The position numbers and the translations under genes are program-made. From Anaerolineaceae bacterium UBA5838 (lineage in GTDB: Bacteria; Chloroflexota; Anaerolineae; Anaerolineales; Anaerolineaceae), in assembly GCA_002432795.1 (NCBI GenBank), contig DJGU01000109.1:8244-26038 (forward strand): a stretch of 17,795 nucleotides of DNA, in the 5' to 3' direction. Below the pieces are notes generated by a model. The model saw nothing but the letters and a program-made list of their open reading frames with translations. It searched no databases and was not told the DNA's origin. Shown here piece by piece: positions 1-7,408 of the stretch. Numbering within the stretch: the first letter of the stretch is position 1; each line of letters begins with the position of its first letter.

Positions 1-3
1 AAG

Positions 4-33
4 CACACGAAGATCACTAAGTGATGAAGTGTG
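4..33. repeat. Imperfect dyad upstream of tgt
   Basis: A near-palindrome with core ATCACT-A-AGTGAT (13-25) is flanked by CACAC (4-8) and GTGTG (29-33), the outer arms being one base out of register. It lies about 60 bases upstream of the candidate tgt -10 box. It could be an operator or the end of a feature to the left of the window. No T-tract follows, so it is not an obvious terminator. Its function is unknown. Confidence 0.3.
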
Positions 34-94
34 GGGTACTTCCAATTTCGCCCTACTACCGAGTTTGGTTAAAGCAGCTCTGAAATATTGAAGG

Positions 95-100
95 TACAAT
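95..100 (+). promoter_or_regulatory. Candidate -10 box for tgt-uppP
   Basis: TACAAT at 95-100 lies 28 bases before the preferred tgt start, a normal distance for a -10 box. No good -35 hexamer was found 16-18 bases upstream. The surrounding 11-mer AAGGTACAATT also occurs on the minus strand just upstream of the DUF3048 gene at the other end of the window, which slightly strengthens the call. Confidence 0.35.
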
Positions 101-128
101 TGGGGAAGTTTTTGAGAGGATGTCAGGC

Positions 129-1250
129 ATGTTTGAGTGGTCAATAAAGGCTGAAGATGGCGCTGCCCGCGCCGGTGAGTTTCATACCCCACACGGAGTG
201 ATCGAAACGCCGGTTTTCGTCCCTGTTGGCACCCAGGCAACCGTCAAAGCCACCACGCCAGCCCAACTCGAAGAGCTTGGCGCCACGCTGGTCCTCTCCA
301 ACACCTACCATCTCTTCCTGAGACCCGGCGATGAATTGGTGGCGCAGATGGGCGGATTGCATCAGTTTATGCAGTGGCATAAGCCAATGCTGACGGATTC
401 GGGCGGCTTCCAGGTCTTTTCGCTCTCGAACACGCGCAAAATCGACCCCGACGGGGTGACTTTCAAATCCCATATCGATGGATCCATGAAACGCCTGACC
501 CCCGAGAGCTCGATCGCAATCCAGGAAAACCTCGGCGCCGATATCATCATGGCCTTCGACGAATGCGCAGACCCGCTGGACCACACCTACTCCCAAGAAG
601 CCATGGAACGCACCCACTTATGGGCTCAGCGCTGCCTGGATGCCAAGAAGAGGGATGACCAGGCGCTGTTTGGCATCGTCCAGGGCGGTATTTTTGAGGA
701 TCTGCGCACAGAATCGGCGCAAGTGATCAGCAGCATGGGCTTCCCCGGGCACGCCATCGGTGGGCTTTCGGTGGGGGAAGGAAAAGCCGACATGTACCGC
801 ACCATTGAAGTCGTCAATGCCGTTTTGCCCAAAGACAAACCACGCTACCTGATGGGCGTCGGCACCCCGGAAGACTTGATTGAGGGCGTTCTGCGGGGCA
901 TCGACATTTTCGACTGTGTCTTGCCCACCCGCCTGGCGCGCCACAACACGGCCATGACCAATTTTGGCAGGCTGAATTTGATGAACGCCGCTTTTGCCCG
1001 GGACGAGCGCCCGATTGACGAGGAGTGCCAGTGTTACACCTGCCGCACCTTCAGCCGGGCTTATTTGCGTCATCTGATCGTCGCCAAAGAGATGCTGGCA
1101 GCCACGCTACTTTCAATCCATAATTTGCACACCCTGCTGGAGCTGGCGCGCAATCTGCGCAGAGCGATCCTGGCAGGCAACCTGAACACTTTTGCAGACC
1201 AGGCTTTAGCCAAACTTGGCATCGCACGCATTCCGGAGGTTCATCCATGA
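129..1250 (+). CDS. tgt: Queuine tRNA-ribosyltransferase (tRNA-guanine transglycosylase)
   Basis: Exchanges guanine-34 of GUN-anticodon tRNAs for the queuosine precursor preQ1, in the cytoplasm. The 373-residue protein has the family's usual length and a full set of motifs: DSGGFQVFSL near residue 90 (substrate-binding Asp), FDCVLPTR near residue 262 with the nucleophilic Asp, and a CxCxxC zinc site at about residues 300-305 completed by a His in SIHNL. I chose the ATG at 129 because GAGAGG (114-119) then sits 9 bases upstream; the in-frame ATG at 120 abuts that Shine-Dalgarno and would add only MSG. The last four bases overlap the uppP start (ATGA), so the two genes are probably translationally coupled. 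Identity is secure. Confidence 0.96.
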   Translation: MFEWSIKAEDGAARAGEFHTPHGVIETPVFVPVGTQATVKATTPAQLEELGATLVLSNTYHLFLRPGDELVAQMGGLHQFMQWHKPMLTDSGGFQVFSLSNTRKIDPDGVTFKSHIDGSMKRLTPESSIAIQENLGADIIMAFDECADPLDHTYSQEAMERTHLWAQRCLDAKKRDDQALFGIVQGGIFEDLRTESAQVISSMGFPGHAIGGLSVGEGKADMYRTIEVVNAVLPKDKPRYLMGVGTPEDLIEGVLRGIDIFDCVLPTRLARHNTAMTNFGRLNLMNAAFARDERPIDEECQCYTCRTFSRAYLRHLIVAKEMLAATLLSIHNLHTLLELARNLRRAILAGNLNTFADQALAKLGIARIPEVHP

Positions 1251-2068
1251 CATTTCTTCAATCGCTGATCCTGGGAATTGTGCAGGGGTTGACTGAATTC
1301 CTGCCTGTCAGTTCCTCGGCGCATCTGGTGCTGGTGCCATTCGTGCTCAACTGGACGCTCGACCCGACCAAAGCCTTTATTTTTGACGTGCTGGTGCAGC
1401 TCGGCACCCTGCTGGCGGTGATTGCCTACTTCTGGAAGGATTTAGTGGCAATTTTCAAGGCTGTGATTGCCGGCATCCGCAACAAAAAGCCTTTCGAAGA
1501 AGCCAATTCACGCCTCGGCTGGTTTATTGTTTTGGCGACCATTCCGGCAGGTTTGGGGGGATTGCTGCTGAAGAGCAAGGTGGAAGCAGCCTTTGCGAAC
1601 CCGGTCATGACCGCAGTACTGCTATTCGTAACAGCGATCATGCTGACCCTGGCAGAGATTTTTTCCCGCAAAGAGCGCAAGCTCGAGAGTGTCACCGCCC
1701 TTGATGCGGTGGTGATTGGTTTCTTCCAATTATTGGCAATCTTCCCGGGAATTTCCCGCTCCGGCGCGACCATCAGCGGTGGTTTGAGCCGCGGCCTGAA
1801 GCGTGAGGCAGCCGCCAGGTTCGCCTTCCTGATGTCCATCCCGGTCATGTTAGCAGCCGGGCTGCTTTCAGTGCTGGACCTGGTGAAAGTCCCGGATTTT
1901 GGCAGCTTCCTGCCGGTGTTGAGCATCGGATTTATCGCGGCATTGGCGGTCGGATACCTGAGCATCCGCTGGCTCTTGAACTTCCTTAAATCACGCTCGC
2001 TGATCCCCTTTGCAGTCTATTGCGCGGTGGTTTCGGTGTTGGTGATCTTTATCGCCTATTTCCGCTAA
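1247..2068 (+). CDS. uppP: Undecaprenyl-diphosphatase (BacA/UppP)
   Basis: Integral membrane phosphatase that dephosphorylates undecaprenyl pyrophosphate so the lipid carrier can be reused for peptidoglycan and other envelope polymers; loss typically increases bacitracin sensitivity. The 273-residue protein starts with a hydrophobic helix containing the (E/Q)xxxE motif QGLTE (Q13-E17), then PVSSSAHL with the conserved His26. The second signature PGISRSGAT carries Arg171. Several further hydrophobic segments fit the family's multi-span fold. GGAGG (1235-1239) lies 7 bases before the ATG. The stop TAA (2066-2068) interlocks with the TAG stop of the convergent methyltransferase gene, leaving no intergenic terminator. 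Confidence 0.95.
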   Translation: MTFLQSLILGIVQGLTEFLPVSSSAHLVLVPFVLNWTLDPTKAFIFDVLVQLGTLLAVIAYFWKDLVAIFKAVIAGIRNKKPFEEANSRLGWFIVLATIPAGLGGLLLKSKVEAAFANPVMTAVLLFVTAIMLTLAEIFSRKERKLESVTALDAVVIGFFQLLAIFPGISRSGATISGGLSRGLKREAAARFAFLMSIPVMLAAGLLSVLDLVKVPDFGSFLPVLSIGFIAALAVGYLSIRWLLNFLKSRSLIPFAVYCAVVSVLVIFIAYFR

Positions 2069-2886
2069 GGCTTTTTTGGCTGGTTGGCGAGAAAAAGACC
2101 GGTTTCCTTGCGGATCAGGATACCGCCCGATTGGTCAATGCGAACCTGAAAGAATACACGCATTGCATCCTTCTGGTCCAGCGGAATGAGCTGCTGCACT
2201 CTGGGTAAGGAAAAGGCGTAATCCACCAAAGGCTGGGCTTCGGTGACCCATAAATCGCCCGAATAAAGCTTCTTTTCAACCTCTCCAAACCACGCCTGGA
2301 GTTGTTCCGCGCCATTGAGCAGGTTAAACTTGAGCGACATGGTGTGCAAACCACCGTACTCAGGCCAAAACTCCGTCAGCAGCAGATCGAGATCCACCAT
2401 GTAATTTGCGCCGTTGGTGGCAGCCATCATCGCGCCGTCAGGCTTGAGCACGCGCGTCACTTCCGTAAGTGTCTGATTGATATCCGGCACATGATAGAGC
2501 ATGTGGTTGGCAGTCACGAAATCGAAGTTGTTGTCCTGAAATTCCAGATTAGCGGCATCCATACAGAGCAAAGTGAAACGATTGTCTCCCATCAGATCAG
2601 CGCGGGCTTCTGCCAGCATGCCCTCTGAAAGATCCGTCAACACAATCTGCGCGTCCGGTGCGAAACGATGCTGATTAGCGCGCCACTGGGTGGCATTACC
2701 ACAGCCCAGCGCCAGCAGACGTTTGCCGCTCAGATCAGGAAGGTGCTCAAAGATGAAGTCCTCCCAGGCTTGAGTGCTCTTGGTGAAGCGCTTATGGATC
2801 TGGATGCGGGCGTTGAGGTTATTGGCACTGCCGTACTGCACCTGGCGCAGATAATCCCGATCGGTACTGAATGGATCCGAATCCAT
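2065..2886 (-). CDS. Class I SAM-dependent methyltransferase (Methyltransf_11 type)
   Basis: Predicted soluble methyltransferase of unknown substrate. The core shows motif I as LLALGCGNATQW, the acidic strand-2 end in VLTDLSEGML, the strand-4 region FDFVTANHMLYHV and VLKPDGAMMAATNG after it. The N-terminal stretch YGSANNLNARIQIHKRF is typical of a group of small-molecule methyltransferases. I set the start at the ATG of MDSDPFSTD (2886); the open frame extends further upstream but that part overlaps the preceding gene and does not look like this family. It follows the malY-like gene by 8 bases, so they are probably one operon. Its end overlaps the uppP stop. The role is not deducible from the sequence. 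Confidence 0.88.
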   Translation of the reverse strand: MDSDPFSTDRDYLRQVQYGSANNLNARIQIHKRFTKSTQAWEDFIFEHLPDLSGKRLLALGCGNATQWRANQHRFAPDAQIVLTDLSEGMLAEARADLMGDNRFTLLCMDAANLEFQDNNFDFVTANHMLYHVPDINQTLTEVTRVLKPDGAMMAATNGANYMVDLDLLLTEFWPEYGGLHTMSLKFNLLNGAEQLQAWFGEVEKKLYSGDLWVTEAQPLVDYAFSLPRVQQLIPLDQKDAMRVFFQVRIDQSGGILIRKETGLFLANQPKKP

Positions 2887-2894
2887 AAGCCGTC

Positions 2895-4046
2895 TCAGAG
2901 GGCTGCCAAGGCAGCCTGCATTCGGTTTACCGCCTCCTGCATGTTTGCGCGTGTGGTGCCAAAGTTGAAACGCACAAAGTCGCGGCATTGGGGACCAAAG
3001 GTGAGACCTTCATTCAAGCCAACGCGCGCTTCGCGCAGGAAGAATTCATAAGGTGCTTCTGTTAATCCTAGCTCGCTGCAATCCAGCCATCCCAGGAAGG
3101 TGGCTTCGGGTTTTTTCCAGCGGATACCTGCAAGTTGGGTGCGGAGGGCATCATCCAGGAAATCACGGTTTTCCTGCAGATAGTGGTTCTGTTCAAACAG
3201 CCACTCATCGCCTTCGGCATACGCCGCATGTGCAGCTGTCAGAGCCAACACGCCCGGACAGCCAACCAATCCGCTGCAGAATTCGTGGAATTTCGCCATC
3301 AGTTCGGGATTCTGGATGATATAGACTGAAGCATGCAGCCCGGCTATGTTGAAAGTTTTGCTTGGTGCCATGAAGGTGATGGTGTTTGCCGCTACCTCGG
3401 GCGAGAGTGAAGCTATTGGAATGTGTTTATGATCATCGAAGAGAATGTCGCAGTGGATCTCATCGGAGATGATCAAAACCTTATGCCGCAGGCAGATCTC
3501 GGCTAATTGTGTCAATTCTTCCCGAGTGAAGACTCTGCCGGTAGGGTTCTGCGGGTTGCAGAGAATGAAGGCGCGCACATTTTCGCTGATGAGCTGCTGC
3601 TCAAAGCGATCAAAGTCAATGTAATAGAAACCATCCTGCTGCTGGAGGAGAGGATTCTGGACGCCCCTTAATCTTGCCGAATTAGGCGCGTCAATAAATG
3701 GCGGGTAGGCAGGTGTTTGGTAAATCACTGCTTCGCCGGGTTCGCAGAAGGTACGTATCGCAGCATTAAAGCCAGTCACAATGCCCGGGACGTATCCAAT
3801 CTCAGTTTCTTCCACGTCCCAATCGTATAAACGCTTCAAACGCTGAACAACCGTTTGGTTTAGCTCCTTTGGTGGAGCTCCATAACCAAAGATGCCGTGG
3901 TCTACCCTCTGATGTAGAGCGCTTATAACTGCCTCGGGGCACTTAAAGTCCGTATCCGCCACCCACAATGGTAAAACATCTTCATCAAAACGATTCCACT
4001 TGATACATTCAGAATTACGACGGTCAATTACCCGGTTAAAGTCCAT
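2895..4046 (-). CDS. MalY/PatB family PLP aminotransferase, probable cystathionine beta-lyase
   Basis: Fold-type I PLP enzyme of 383 residues, full length for the family. Diagnostic segments are LPLWVADTDF near the N-terminus, NPQNPTGRVF (PLP-phosphate and substrate pocket), SDEIHCDI with the Asp that contacts the pyridine nitrogen, and APSKTFNIAG containing the Schiff-base Lys230. Family members cleave the C-S bond of cystathionine or cysteine to give pyruvate, ammonia and homocysteine or sulfide; some, such as E. coli MalY, also have regulatory roles. A strong Shine-Dalgarno (AGGAG, 6 bases before the ATG) is visible on the minus strand. It heads an operon with the methyltransferase downstream. 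Substrate is inferred from family only. Confidence 0.9.
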   Translation of the reverse strand: MDFNRVIDRRNSECIKWNRFDEDVLPLWVADTDFKCPEAVISALHQRVDHGIFGYGAPPKELNQTVVQRLKRLYDWDVEETEIGYVPGIVTGFNAAIRTFCEPGEAVIYQTPAYPPFIDAPNSARLRGVQNPLLQQQDGFYYIDFDRFEQQLISENVRAFILCNPQNPTGRVFTREELTQLAEICLRHKVLIISDEIHCDILFDDHKHIPIASLSPEVAANTITFMAPSKTFNIAGLHASVYIIQNPELMAKFHEFCSGLVGCPGVLALTAAHAAYAEGDEWLFEQNHYLQENRDFLDDALRTQLAGIRWKKPEATFLGWLDCSELGLTEAPYEFFLREARVGLNEGLTFGPQCRDFVRFNFGTTRANMQEAVNRMQAALAAL

Positions 4047-4139
4047 AAATTTCTCCTTTTGGTAATTCTAAACCCAGATCAGCCTAAACTGTTAAAGTTG
4101 CTGCCCAGGATTTTTGCAGATTTCTACAACAGGGTCCTT

Positions 4140-4148
4140 TGGTATACT
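4140..4148 (+). promoter_or_regulatory. Extended -10 promoter for the UbiA-like gene
   Basis: TGGTATACT is an extended -10 element (TGn plus TATACT at 4143-4148). The expected start of transcription, about 6-8 bases downstream, falls at roughly 4154-4156, next to GTG (4155) and ATG (4158). This points to a leaderless or nearly leaderless message. No convincing -35 box was seen, as can happen with extended -10 promoters. Confidence 0.5.
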
Positions 4149-4157
4149 TTACGAGTG

Positions 4158-4979
4158 ATGAAGATCCTGCAACCCTTTTACAAATTGGTGGGGCATGTTG
4201 ACTGCCTGGCAGCGACGCTGGCAGCAACGCTTTTGGGCAGCATTGTCGGCGGCGAAGGCTCTGAGGCACGCCTGGGCATTGCGATCCTCAGTAATTTGCT
4301 GCTCTTCAGTTTTGCAGTAATTTATCAAAAAATCGAAACTGCCCCAGAGGCGGCTTACAAGCCAGGCGAAACGCAGCAAAACCCAATCGCTTCAGGCGAA
4401 ATATCTTCAAAGTTCGCCCGGACACTCAGCGCGATCGTGGTATTGCTCCTCCTCGCTTTAGCAGCCCTGCTTGGCACTCTCAACCTGGTTTTGGGATTAC
4501 TTGGAGTTTTGCTTGCTGTCACACTCTCTCATCACGATCTCAAGTTAGGCAACTCAACCCTGATGCGTATTGGAAAGCAACAACCCCTTTTTTCGGTGAT
4601 TTTTGGCTTGTCTGGATACCTGGCAAGCGCTGAAACGTTGAAATCTGACGCCCTGCTTCTGACAATCTTTCTCCTGGCAATTGGGTTTCTGTTCGCTGCC
4701 TGGACTGCTGAAAAAACCACGAGATCAATCAGCAAACCGCTGCTGATCATCTTGATTATATTTGCGTCTGGCGCAGCTTATTTGCTTTTTATTGTTTACG
4801 AGGTCATCGCCCCTCAGGTTTTGTTACTAATCGCGTTGTTTAGCACGGCATTTTCCCTGGTAAAGTACCGCTACAATCCTCAGCACCAAAGCCTGCCGCA
4901 AATTCTTTTTGATTCACTGGCTATATCAACCGCCCTTTCGCTGATCATGACCCACCTTATTCAGTTATTCACCAAATAA
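4158..4979 (+). CDS. UbiA-like polytopic membrane protein, catalytic motif lost
   Basis: A 273-residue hydrophobic protein with about seven to nine membrane segments. Order and spacing resemble UbiA-type prenyltransferases: an N-terminal helix with ATLLGSIVGG, then a loop ending in NPIASGEIS (N75-S83), which matches the family's conserved NP-x-x-x-G-x-IS segment, then further helices. The catalytic NDxxDxxxD motif expected just before it is replaced in register by QKIETAPEA (57-65), and no second Asp-rich loop is seen. I infer a non-prenyltransferase relative or pseudoenzyme. The ATG at 4158 was preferred to an earlier in-frame ATG at 4059 because the extended -10 lies between them; GTG 4155 is also possible. 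The methyltransferase starts 12 bases downstream, suggesting an operon. Confidence 0.7.
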   Translation: MKILQPFYKLVGHVDCLAATLAATLLGSIVGGEGSEARLGIAILSNLLLFSFAVIYQKIETAPEAAYKPGETQQNPIASGEISSKFARTLSAIVVLLLLALAALLGTLNLVLGLLGVLLAVTLSHHDLKLGNSTLMRIGKQQPLFSVIFGLSGYLASAETLKSDALLLTIFLLAIGFLFAAWTAEKTTRSISKPLLIILIIFASGAAYLLFIVYEVIAPQVLLLIALFSTAFSLVKYRYNPQHQSLPQILFDSLAISTALSLIMTHLIQLFTK

Positions 4980-4991
4980 AATGGAAACCCT

Positions 4992-5879
4992 ATGAAAATC
5001 GACTTAACTCCTCTCATTCTCGAACCCTCTCCCCACTGGAAAGATTATCAACTGCTCGATAGCGGTGATGGTAAAACACTGGAACGTTTTGGGCCTTACC
5101 TGCTTGTTCGCCCACGTCCGCAAGCAATCTGGGGCAAGAGCCTGCCTTCAAGCGAATGGAAAAAGGCGCACGCTTTGCTGGTGGAAGAAAAGAAAGAATA
5201 TGGAGGAAAGTGGAATATGCTCAATCCAATGGAAAAGAGCTGGAAGCTTTCCTATCGCAACCTGCAATTCCAGGCACAGCTTTCAAGCTCGCGCCATGTG
5301 GGAGTCTTCCCCGAGCAAGCAAGCCATTGGGACTGGATGACCGAACAGATCAGCGCCTCGCAAAAGCCCTTTAGGGTCTTGAATCTTTTTGGCTACACAG
5401 GCCTGGCGAGCGTGGCAGCTGCGGCAGCGGGCGCAGAGGTGACACACGTCGACTCTTCCAAGCATGCCATCAGTTGGGCTAACCTGAATATGAAGCTCTC
5501 CGGGCTTTCTGATAAACCTGTACGCTGGATTGCGGAGGATGCGCTTAAATTCATCAAGCGTGAGGCACGACGCGGTAACACCTACCAGGGTATTGTCATG
5601 GATCCGCCAAAATTTGGGCGCGGCTCAAGCGGTGAGGTTTGGGATTTTTTCAAGCGCATGCCGGAACTGATTGAAGCCTGTCGCTCGCTGGTCGCAGAAG
5701 ATGCCGGGTTTGTAATCCTTACCGCCTACGCAATCACAGCTTCTGCTTTGATAACCCGCCAGGCAATGGAAGAGATCGTTGGCAAAGATGGAGAATTCAC
5801 CACCGGTGAACTAGTGACAGTCGAAGAGAGCGCGGGTCACGTGCTTTCACACGCCATCTTCACCCGCTGGCGGCCGTAA
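4992..5879 (+). CDS. RlmI-like class I SAM methyltransferase (probable rRNA/RNA methyltransferase)
   Basis: 295 residues. Motif I is VLNLFGYTGLAS, the acidic turn is VTHVDSSKHAI, and the catalytic-type motif IVMDPPKFGRG resembles the DPPxF/NPPY motifs of base methyltransferases. This combination fits the COG1092/RlmI-related group (PF10672-like) that methylates rRNA bases, but the N-terminal PUA domain of true RlmI is not evident, so the exact target is unknown. The start ATG has only a weak Shine-Dalgarno and follows the UbiA-like gene by 12 bases, suggesting cotranscription. The stop is 2 bases from the stop of the convergent CNNM gene. Confidence 0.85.
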   Translation: MKIDLTPLILEPSPHWKDYQLLDSGDGKTLERFGPYLLVRPRPQAIWGKSLPSSEWKKAHALLVEEKKEYGGKWNMLNPMEKSWKLSYRNLQFQAQLSSSRHVGVFPEQASHWDWMTEQISASQKPFRVLNLFGYTGLASVAAAAAGAEVTHVDSSKHAISWANLNMKLSGLSDKPVRWIAEDALKFIKREARRGNTYQGIVMDPPKFGRGSSGEVWDFFKRMPELIEACRSLVAEDAGFVILTAYAITASALITRQAMEEIVGKDGEFTTGELVTVEESAGHVLSHAIFTRWRP

Positions 5880-5881
5880 AC

Positions 5882-7207
5882 TTAGATTTCAACAGAGGGA
5901 TTTTCCTCCGCTGAAATATCCGTCACTAAAACCCGGTCCACACGGCGACCATCCATATCCACCACTTCAAACCGCCAGTGATCCCATTCGAATAGCTGAC
6001 CGGTTTTGGGGATGCGTCCCATCTGATTCATAACAAAGCCGCTCAGAGTCTGGAAACCAGCCTGGTTCTCTTCGGGCAATTCGTCCACATGCAGGATTTC
6101 TTTAAGCTCGTCAATCGGAATCAGACCATCAAACAACCACGTTCCATCTGAACGCTGAATAGCGTCCTGATCAGTATCAAATTCATCAAGCGGGATATCG
6201 CCAACAATCGATTCCAGGATGTCATAAAGTGTCACAAAACCTTCCACACCACCGTACTCATCCAGAACCAGGGCGTGGTGAATGCCAGTTTCGCGAAATT
6301 GCTCAAACGCCTTGACAGCCTGCATGTTGCCAGGGAAGAATAAGGGTTGGCGAACGTAATCTTCGAGATTGAATTCCGGGTTGTGGATATCGACGCCGAG
6401 TAAATCCTTGGTGTTGACGTACCCCATTGAGCGATCCAAATCGCCATGAGCGACAGGCAGACGGGAATAGCTGCTTTCCATCAACTCCTTCACGATCGTG
6501 TCGTGATCGTCATCCAGATCGATCCAGTCCAATTCAGTATGTGGGGTCATGATCGCGTCCACACGGCGATCAGTAAAGCGAAAAACACCAGACACCATAG
6601 TTTGCTCAGCTTCATCAAAGACGCCGGTCTGCCGCCCTTCCTGGATGTAGCCTTTAAGTTCTTCCTCAGTGATGGCTGGCTCCCTGGTGATATCGATATT
6701 GAAAACCTTGATGCCCAGATTGGTTGAGGCACTCAGAAGCTTGGTGAGCGGGCGCATAACCCGCGACAAGCGCTTGATCATCGGGGAAAGCCTGGTTACG
6801 ACATCTTCAGGCTTACTCACAGCGATGCGTTTGGGGATCAATTCACCAATGACAATTGAAAAATAAGTGATGACAATCACAACAAGAATCAGAGAGACAG
6901 TTTCAGCGAAAGGCGCCAACCAGGTGACTTGTTTGAATACCTCAGCCAGTGGTCGTGAAAGCTGAGCGCCTCCAATACCGCCAGCCAGGGTGTCGATCAT
7001 TGTGATCATGATCTGAATCGCGGAGAGGTATTGCTGGTCAGGGTCCTGTAGAAGCTCCATTGCAACCGAAGCGCCCTTTTGCCCGTCTTCAGCGCGAGCC
7101 ACCAGGCGCGTCTTCTTCGAGGAAACCATGGCAATCTCGTACATTGCAAAGAGAGCGTTGAAAAGGAACAGGATAAAGATTGTGAGAATGTTTACGTAAA
7201 AAGGCAT
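5882..7207 (-). CDS. CNNM/CorC-type (hemolysin-like) membrane protein with CBS pair
   Basis: 441 residues with the standard architecture: a DUF21/CNNM membrane domain (about residues 1-190) with hydrophobic helices near 5-27, 62-80 and 103-121 and the conserved GELIPKRIA (121-129) after the third; two CBS domains (about 213-272 and 280-338) that in relatives bind adenine nucleotides and Mg; and a C-terminal CorC/HlyC transporter-associated domain (about 350-432). Relatives mediate or regulate Mg2+ export or resistance; hemolysin is a historical name. A promoter lies at 7247-7274. The Shine-Dalgarno is weak. It is transcribed apart from the downstream convergent genes. Confidence 0.92.
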   Translation of the reverse strand: MPFYVNILTIFILFLFNALFAMYEIAMVSSKKTRLVARAEDGQKGASVAMELLQDPDQQYLSAIQIMITMIDTLAGGIGGAQLSRPLAEVFKQVTWLAPFAETVSLILVVIVITYFSIVIGELIPKRIAVSKPEDVVTRLSPMIKRLSRVMRPLTKLLSASTNLGIKVFNIDITREPAITEEELKGYIQEGRQTGVFDEAEQTMVSGVFRFTDRRVDAIMTPHTELDWIDLDDDHDTIVKELMESSYSRLPVAHGDLDRSMGYVNTKDLLGVDIHNPEFNLEDYVRQPLFFPGNMQAVKAFEQFRETGIHHALVLDEYGGVEGFVTLYDILESIVGDIPLDEFDTDQDAIQRSDGTWLFDGLIPIDELKEILHVDELPEENQAGFQTLSGFVMNQMGRIPKTGQLFEWDHWRFEVVDMDGRRVDRVLVTDISAEENPSVEI

Positions 7208-7209
7208 TG

Positions 7210-7395
7210 TTAATTACTTTCTGCCTCAAGCAGGCTCCTGGCTGTAATTTTACCAGAGATAAGCCAGGTCTCAAACAGCATGGGATAGACGCCCGGGAGG
7301 TGTTGATTCCTGATGCACTCAGTCATCGGAACACCAGGCAGAGGGATGAGGTCGATATAAAAATTGGGTGATAAATACTGCAGGCATTGGAATTC
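7210..7395 (-). other. Open frame upstream of the CNNM gene, possible gene remnant
   Basis: On the minus strand a frame stays open for 61 codons from just after a TGA (7396-7398) to a TAA at 7210-7212, two bases before the CNNM start. Its sequence has protein-like composition, for example IDLIPLPGVPMTEC and LFETWLISGK. The only ATG (7326) would give 38 residues and has no Shine-Dalgarno. The candidate CNNM promoter lies inside it. It could be a decayed gene end or chance; an open frame this long is not rare. Confidence 0.2.
7247..7274 (-). promoter_or_regulatory. Promoter for the CNNM gene
   Basis: Read on the minus strand: TTGAGA (7274-7269, five of six matches to the -35 consensus), a 16-base spacer, and TAAAAT (7252-7247) preceded by TGG, an extended -10. 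Transcription would start near 7240, about 33 bases before the CNNM start codon. Confidence 0.55.
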
Positions 7396-7408
7396 TCAGG
7401 CAATAGCA

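Noticed and set aside
1051..1248. Minus-strand cysteine-rich small protein inside tgt
   Set aside because: Its cysteines come from the complement of the tgt zinc-site region and no start signal is present; it is a shadow of tgt.
2886..2988. Longer start for the methyltransferase at 2988
   Set aside because: The extra residues overlap the end of the aminotransferase gene and are unlike the family's N-terminus, while ATG 2886 gives the normal length and 8-base spacing.
4059..4157. Earlier start at 4059 for the UbiA-like protein
   Set aside because: This would place the extended -10 promoter inside the gene and adds 33 residues not resembling the family; it also nearly abuts the divergent aminotransferase start.
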